NCBI GenBank assembly: GCA_964651325.1
Contig: CAZYXP010000147.1
Location: 1 to 9,836, forward strand
Length of the DNA stretch: 9,836 bases
Reading direction: 5' to 3'
From: JADFOB01 sp964651325
GTDB taxonomy: Bacteria; Planctomycetota; Phycisphaerae; UBA1845
Positions 6,467-9,836 of this stretch are shown here, piece after piece. Within the stretch, counting starts at the first letter, position 1; each line of letters begins with the position of its first letter. Made by a program: the position numbers and the translations under genes. The notes beneath the pieces are model-generated. The model had not been told where the DNA came from and made no database searches. It saw nothing but the letters and a program-made list of their open reading frames with translations.

Positions 6467-8071
6467 CTATTTTGCAGAGGTGAGGTAGGTAAGTCTGCGA
6501 TCACCAGCTCGGTCGCGGCGCCAAAGCGATTCGAAATAGGCGACCGCCGAGGTGAGCAGCGGAGCGACCAGACAGGCCACCAGCGCTGTGTCCGTTGCCA
6601 GCCAGACGAACTGATAACGCTCGTTGTCGGTGTCGGTTGATCCGAACGCGCCGACGATGCCGGCGTCGAGCAGATACGCCAGCGCTAAAAACGCGCAGGC
6701 CTTTCGGTTGAGCCCCAGCATGCCGCACAGGATTAGGGCAAAACCCGGCCAGAGGAAGGCTACGCTGCGAATCACGCTCAACACGTCGCACACGATGGGC
6801 GTGCCGCCCAGTACCAAGAGCGTGGGGAAAGCGCCGCCGCGTCCAAACGGCGCCCGCATGGTGGCGGCGTGTTTCATCCGCGCCACAAGCCCGGTGGACT
6901 CATCGATGCTTCGCTCGGGCAGAAACCAGTAGGCGTACCAGTGTTCCTGAGGATCAATGCCCGCACGCAAATCGTTGTGGACGATGATACGCGCTTCCTT
7001 GGTTGGATGCGTCGATGAGGCCGCTGGCCCGAGTCGACGACGCAACAGGTGTCGAGTCGTGATGGTGGCAAACGCCTTGGCAAATTTCAGCGGCTGGGCC
7101 CAATACATCTTCAGCGCCGAGTCTTTGGCGAGTTGGTTGAACGTCCATTCATCCATGCCGCCGCGAAGGGCTCGCGCGCGAGCGACGCATCCGTCAAGTC
7201 GGTTGACTGCGAAGGCTTGCTCGCGCGTGCGCTCGGGAAGCAGACCGAGAAACCATTCCGTTTTTTCGTCGTCGGACCAATCGGACCCTTGAAAGTATCG
7301 CGCGCGCGTTTGCATGACCATGCCGAGCCCGCCTGTGGTTGTGCGAAAATGCCCGGTCGTGTCATGGTTGATATAGCATTCGAGAAGAGCTCCGCAAGCG
7401 AGTGGAAACGACAGGCAGGCAAGGCCTAGCAGCGCCTTGCGCGGCGCTCTACGGTAGACGATCAACAGGACGATCGCGCCGGAGCCGATCAGAGCGACGC
7501 CCACGGCGCGGATCAGCCAAGCACAAACCATGAGCGCGCCAGCCGTCGCCATCCACCGGTACTCGCGCTTGGTAGACAGCGCATGGAGGAAGGCCAAAAC
7601 GCCGAAGCTCAGGAACAGCGCATACGACGCCTCCGACATGATTCGATTGCCGTACAGCGCGGTTTGTAGGCGGGCGATCAGCAGGATGGCCGCAATCCAT
7701 CCGGCCGTGCGGTTGAGCAGCTTTCGGGAGATGCCATATGCCGCTACCGGAAGCAGGGCCAGAAAAAAGTGGTTCGCGACGATGGCGGACCAACTCATGT
7801 TGCCCGTCGCCCATCCAAGCCCCGCGAGGATGTACGAGTAACCCGGTTTGCGAAAGGCGAAGTAGGGTTGCCGATCGCCGTCGAGGATGGCCTCGGCCGA
7901 ATCGACATGCTGCATCGAGTCGCCGGTGAACATCGCGCGACCTTGCTTGGGCGCGAAATAGGCCGCTTCGGCCACGAGCCCCGCGCAAAGGATCAGCACG
8001 ACATCGATGGCGATGCCGCGACGCCGGCGACGACCTATGCTCGTCTCGGTGTCAGGCGATGGATCGGCCAT
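6467..8071 (-). CDS. GT-C membrane glycosyltransferase, PMT/ArnT-like (GT39/GT83-type)
   Basis: A 534-residue polytopic membrane protein. A short N-terminal segment ends in five consecutive Arg (14-18), followed by TM1 (about 19-40), so the N-terminus is expected to be cytosolic. A first periplasmic loop holds TGDSMQH (49-55) and RKPGYSY (74-80). These correspond to the acidic catalytic/metal region and the R-x-PGY signature of the dolichyl/undecaprenyl-phosphate-sugar transferase family. Further hydrophobic segments lie near 100-116, 122-140, 150-165, 173-206, 213-233, 416-453, 458-477 and 488-513, and a soluble loop covers about 235-415. MSEASY (145-150) and ERYQFVW (484-490) also fit the family. 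It would move a lipid-linked sugar to an acceptor on the outer face of the membrane. The start ATG 8071 overlaps the upstream aminotransferase gene by 20 bases. AGGAG lies only 1 base before it, unusually close, so coupled reinitiation rather than free binding is likely. No other good start is visible. Confidence 0.8.
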   Translation of the reverse strand: MADPSPDTETSIGRRRRRGIAIDVVLILCAGLVAEAAYFAPKQGRAMFTGDSMQHVDSAEAILDGDRQPYFAFRKPGYSYILAGLGWATGNMSWSAIVANHFFLALLPVAAYGISRKLLNRTAGWIAAILLIARLQTALYGNRIMSEASYALFLSFGVLAFLHALSTKREYRWMATAGALMVCAWLIRAVGVALIGSGAIVLLIVYRRAPRKALLGLACLSFPLACGALLECYINHDTTGHFRTTTGGLGMVMQTRARYFQGSDWSDDEKTEWFLGLLPERTREQAFAVNRLDGCVARARALRGGMDEWTFNQLAKDSALKMYWAQPLKFAKAFATITTRHLLRRRLGPAASSTHPTKEARIIVHNDLRAGIDPQEHWYAYWFLPERSIDESTGLVARMKHAATMRAPFGRGGAFPTLLVLGGTPIVCDVLSVIRSVAFLWPGFALILCGMLGLNRKACAFLALAYLLDAGIVGAFGSTDTDNERYQFVWLATDTALVACLVAPLLTSAVAYFESLWRRDRAGDRRLTYLTSAK

Positions 8072-9209
8072 GCTCCTGGGGGTTCCTTGCAGTCGTTTCT
8101 GGAGTTCTCGTGAAGCGGTTCGTCTGAAACGCCTCGATCATGTCACACACATGGCTGACCTGCAGCCCGGTGAGATCCAACCCACTGGGCAACATGAGCC
8201 CTCGTTCAAAAAGCCGCCGTGCGTTCACCGGTTTGTGGCGAACGATCGAGTTGTCCGAGGTCAAGCTGGGTTGCAGGTGTAGCGGATAGAAGAACCGTCG
8301 TGTGGCGATTTCGCGAGCGTCGAGGAAACTGGAAAGCCCTTCCGGGTCGTCGACCAGAATGCTGACGCGAAACGGCACGACCTGGCCGAAGCCGTTGTCG
8401 CCCAAGAAACGCACGCCCGGACAGGATTGAAGTCTGTCAAAGTAGGCCTGTTGCAATTCGTGTTTGCGCTCGATGCTGTGCTGAATCCGTTCCAATTGCA
8501 CGACGCCGATTGCCGCTTGCAGATCGGTGATGCGAAAATTGTAGCCCATGTGTTCGTGCACAAAACTGCCACGGCGTAAACGCCCCTGGTTCTTGAAATA
8601 GGTGCATTCCCGCGCAAGCTGCTCGTCGTTGACCAGCAGAGCACCGCCCTCCCCGGTGGTCATGGTCTTGTCGGCGAAAAAGGAAATGCATCCGATCTCG
8701 CCGAAGGTGCCCACGTGACGATCTCCGCAGGTGACGCCCATGCCCTGGGCGGCGTCCTCCACGACCAGCAGATTGTGTCGCTTGGCCAGGTTCATCAGGG
8801 CCGGCATGTCACAGGTTTGTCCGTAAATATGGACCGGCATGATCGCTTTGGTTTTCTCGGAGATGCTGGCTTCGGCGGCCTCGATCGAAATGTTGCCGTC
8901 AAACTCATCGACATCCACCAACACCGGCTTGGCTCCGGTCAGCACAACCGACGAGGCGCTGGCGAAAAACGTGAAGTCCGGGACGATCACCTCGTCTCCA
9001 GGGCCGATGCCGAGCACTTTCAAGGCGGCGAAGAGGGCGAGCGTTCCGTTGGGAACCATGATCACCCGCTTGCACCCGCAGAACTCGGCCAGCATGGCCT
9101 CAAGCCGCTGAGTCTTCTTGCCCTCGGTCACCCAGTTGTCTTCGAGCGTTTCGAGGACACTGGCGATCTCGGCTTTTCCCAGAATCGGACTGTATTCGTT
9201 AATGCGCAT
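8052..9209 (-). CDS. DegT/DnrJ/EryC1-family PLP-dependent sugar aminotransferase
   Basis: A 385-residue cytosolic enzyme of the usual length for the family. It uses pyridoxal phosphate, and usually glutamate, to convert a keto group on a nucleotide-activated sugar into an amine. Visible signatures include NGTLALFAAL (54-63) for cofactor phosphate binding and the GDEVIVPDFTFFAS stretch (71-84). EDAAQGMG (151-158) supplies D152, which contacts the pyridine nitrogen, and Q155. SFFADKTMTTGEGG (176-189) carries the Schiff-base lysine K181, and LRRGSFVHEHMGYNFR follows. All catalytic residues are present. The opening, with TEGKKTQRLEAMLAEF (28-43), resembles 4-aminotransferases such as GDP-perosamine synthase, but the exact sugar cannot be deduced. 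The start ATG 9209 overlaps the upstream epimerase gene by 11 bases, with GAGAG 7 bases upstream. The protein is probably made together with that epimerase and the downstream membrane glycosyltransferase for a surface polysaccharide. Confidence 0.92.
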   Translation of the reverse strand: MRINEYSPILGKAEIASVLETLEDNWVTEGKKTQRLEAMLAEFCGCKRVIMVPNGTLALFAALKVLGIGPGDEVIVPDFTFFASASSVVLTGAKPVLVDVDEFDGNISIEAAEASISEKTKAIMPVHIYGQTCDMPALMNLAKRHNLLVVEDAAQGMGVTCGDRHVGTFGEIGCISFFADKTMTTGEGGALLVNDEQLARECTYFKNQGRLRRGSFVHEHMGYNFRITDLQAAIGVVQLERIQHSIERKHELQQAYFDRLQSCPGVRFLGDNGFGQVVPFRVSILVDDPEGLSSFLDAREIATRRFFYPLHLQPSLTSDNSIVRHKPVNARRLFERGLMLPSGLDLTGLQVSHVCDMIEAFQTNRFTRTPETTARNPQEHGRSIA

Positions 9210-9836
9210 GATTCAGCTCTCGTAAGCAGTTTGCCTCGTACCATTGCACCGTCTTTCGGATCCCCTCGCCTAGCGGCGTCGAGGCGCGCCAGCCGGTATG
9301 CTCCGTGAATCGCGTTCCATCCAGCAGTTTTTGCATGGCCCCATCGGCGCGGTTTCGATCGAACACGAAGCGTCCGGTCCATCCCACCGCCTCGCGGATC
9401 ATTTCCGCAAGCTCCGCGATGCTGACGCCGGTCGCGTTGCCTATGTTGAAGATCGGATGATCCTGCGGGAAGCCCTTGCCTCCGGCGATCCGACCGACGT
9501 AACAGGCAACGGCCGAGGCCGCATCCTGCACGTACATCCATTCCCGAATCGGCCGTCCGCTTCCCCAAATGCATACTTCCGCCGCGTCCGTCTGTTTTGC
9601 TTCGACGATTTTGCACACCAATGCGCCGAGTGCGTGACTGCGCAGCGGATCAAAATGATCCTTGGGCCCGTAGAGATTGGGTAGAATCAAATGGGCGGAT
9701 TCAAGCCCGCAGGCATTGCCGTAGGTTTGGCACAACCCCCATAGCATCTTGCGTGGCAATCCGTACATGAGCACGCTGTCGTGGATCGGGCCGGCCCACC
9801 AGCCGGCTTCGCGATAAATCTCCTGGTCGCCGGGGT
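9199..9836 (-). CDS. NAD(P)-dependent sugar epimerase/reductase, GDP-L-fucose-synthase-like (5' end outside window)
   Basis: The reading frame is open to the right edge, so the N-terminal NAD(P)-binding Rossmann half lies outside. The visible 211 residues are the C-terminal half of an extended short-chain dehydrogenase. PGDQEIYREAGWWAG comes at the edge, then the active-site region VLMYGLPRKML, then LPNLYGPKDHFDP and SHALGALV. IWGSGRPIREWMYVQD is the typical WGSG-x-x-R-E-x-x-Y/H-x-x-D nucleotide-sugar site, and FNIGNATGVSI follows. This set matches GDP-L-fucose synthase-type (WcaG/Ger) enzymes. The YxxxK catalytic motif reads Y-G-L-P-R-K, so Arg stands where Lys is expected and Lys follows one residue later. 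The gene ends within the first codons of the aminotransferase gene (11-base overlap), consistent with an operon making an activated deoxy sugar. A related epimerase of different specificity remains possible. Confidence 0.85.
   Translation of the reverse strand, partial: PGDQEIYREAGWWAGPIHDSVLMYGLPRKMLWGLCQTYGNACGLESAHLILPNLYGPKDHFDPLRSHALGALVCKIVEAKQTDAAEVCIWGSGRPIREWMYVQDAASAVACYVGRIAGGKGFPQDHPIFNIGNATGVSIAELAEMIREAVGWTGRFVFDRNRADGAMQKLLDGTRFTEHTGWRASTPLGEGIRKTVQWYEANCLRELNHAH

Noticed and set aside
8715..9308. Plus-strand open frame of 197 codons
   Set aside because: Antisense to the DegT-family aminotransferase, whose catalytic motifs are all present. The frame shows no motif.

Overview
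The window is GC-rich bacterial DNA, fully coding except for one gap of about 350 bases around a tRNA. It holds two unrelated blocks that point towards each other. The lineage cannot be fixed from sequence alone. The fused methyltransferase/glycosyltransferase, the SNF2 helicase with its associated N-terminal domain and the GC-rich palindromic repeat would all suit an environmental Planctomycetota-type genome, but this is a low-confidence inference.

Left block, plus strand (1-3772). A complete or nearly complete SWI2/SNF2-family helicase (18-2975) is followed, with no intergenic gap, by a 122-codon gene (2979-3347). From memory of the family, this small protein resembles only the C-terminal tail of the SWIM zinc-finger proteins that often accompany these helicases; the zinc-binding part is missing. 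Then come about 350 bases without a convincing gene, holding a perfect 8-bp hairpin, an inverted pair of 10-mers and a possible promoter, and then tRNA-Thr(CGU) at 3701-3772.

Right block, minus strand (9836 down to 3952), a surface-polysaccharide or glycan assembly cluster. In transcription order it contains: a GDP-L-fucose-synthase-like sugar-nucleotide epimerase/reductase cut by the window edge; a DegT/DnrJ/EryC1 sugar aminotransferase; a polytopic GT-C (PMT/ArnT-like) membrane glycosyltransferase; a 230-base gap; a fused methyltransferase + GT2 glycosyltransferase; and a stand-alone SAM methyltransferase. The first three genes overlap by 11 and 20 bases and the last two by 10, so each group is probably co-translated. 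The inferred logic is that the epimerase and aminotransferase make an activated (amino-)deoxy sugar, the GT2 and GT-C enzymes load and transfer sugars at the membrane, and the methyltransferase caps or decorates the product. The actual sugar cannot be deduced.

No CRISPR array, insertion sequence, phage gene or recognisable defence system was seen. The most notable points are the orphan SWIM-tail gene, the degraded SAM motif in the fused enzyme immediately followed by an intact methyltransferase gene, an Arg in the expected catalytic-Lys position of the epimerase, and the palindromic intergenic structure.
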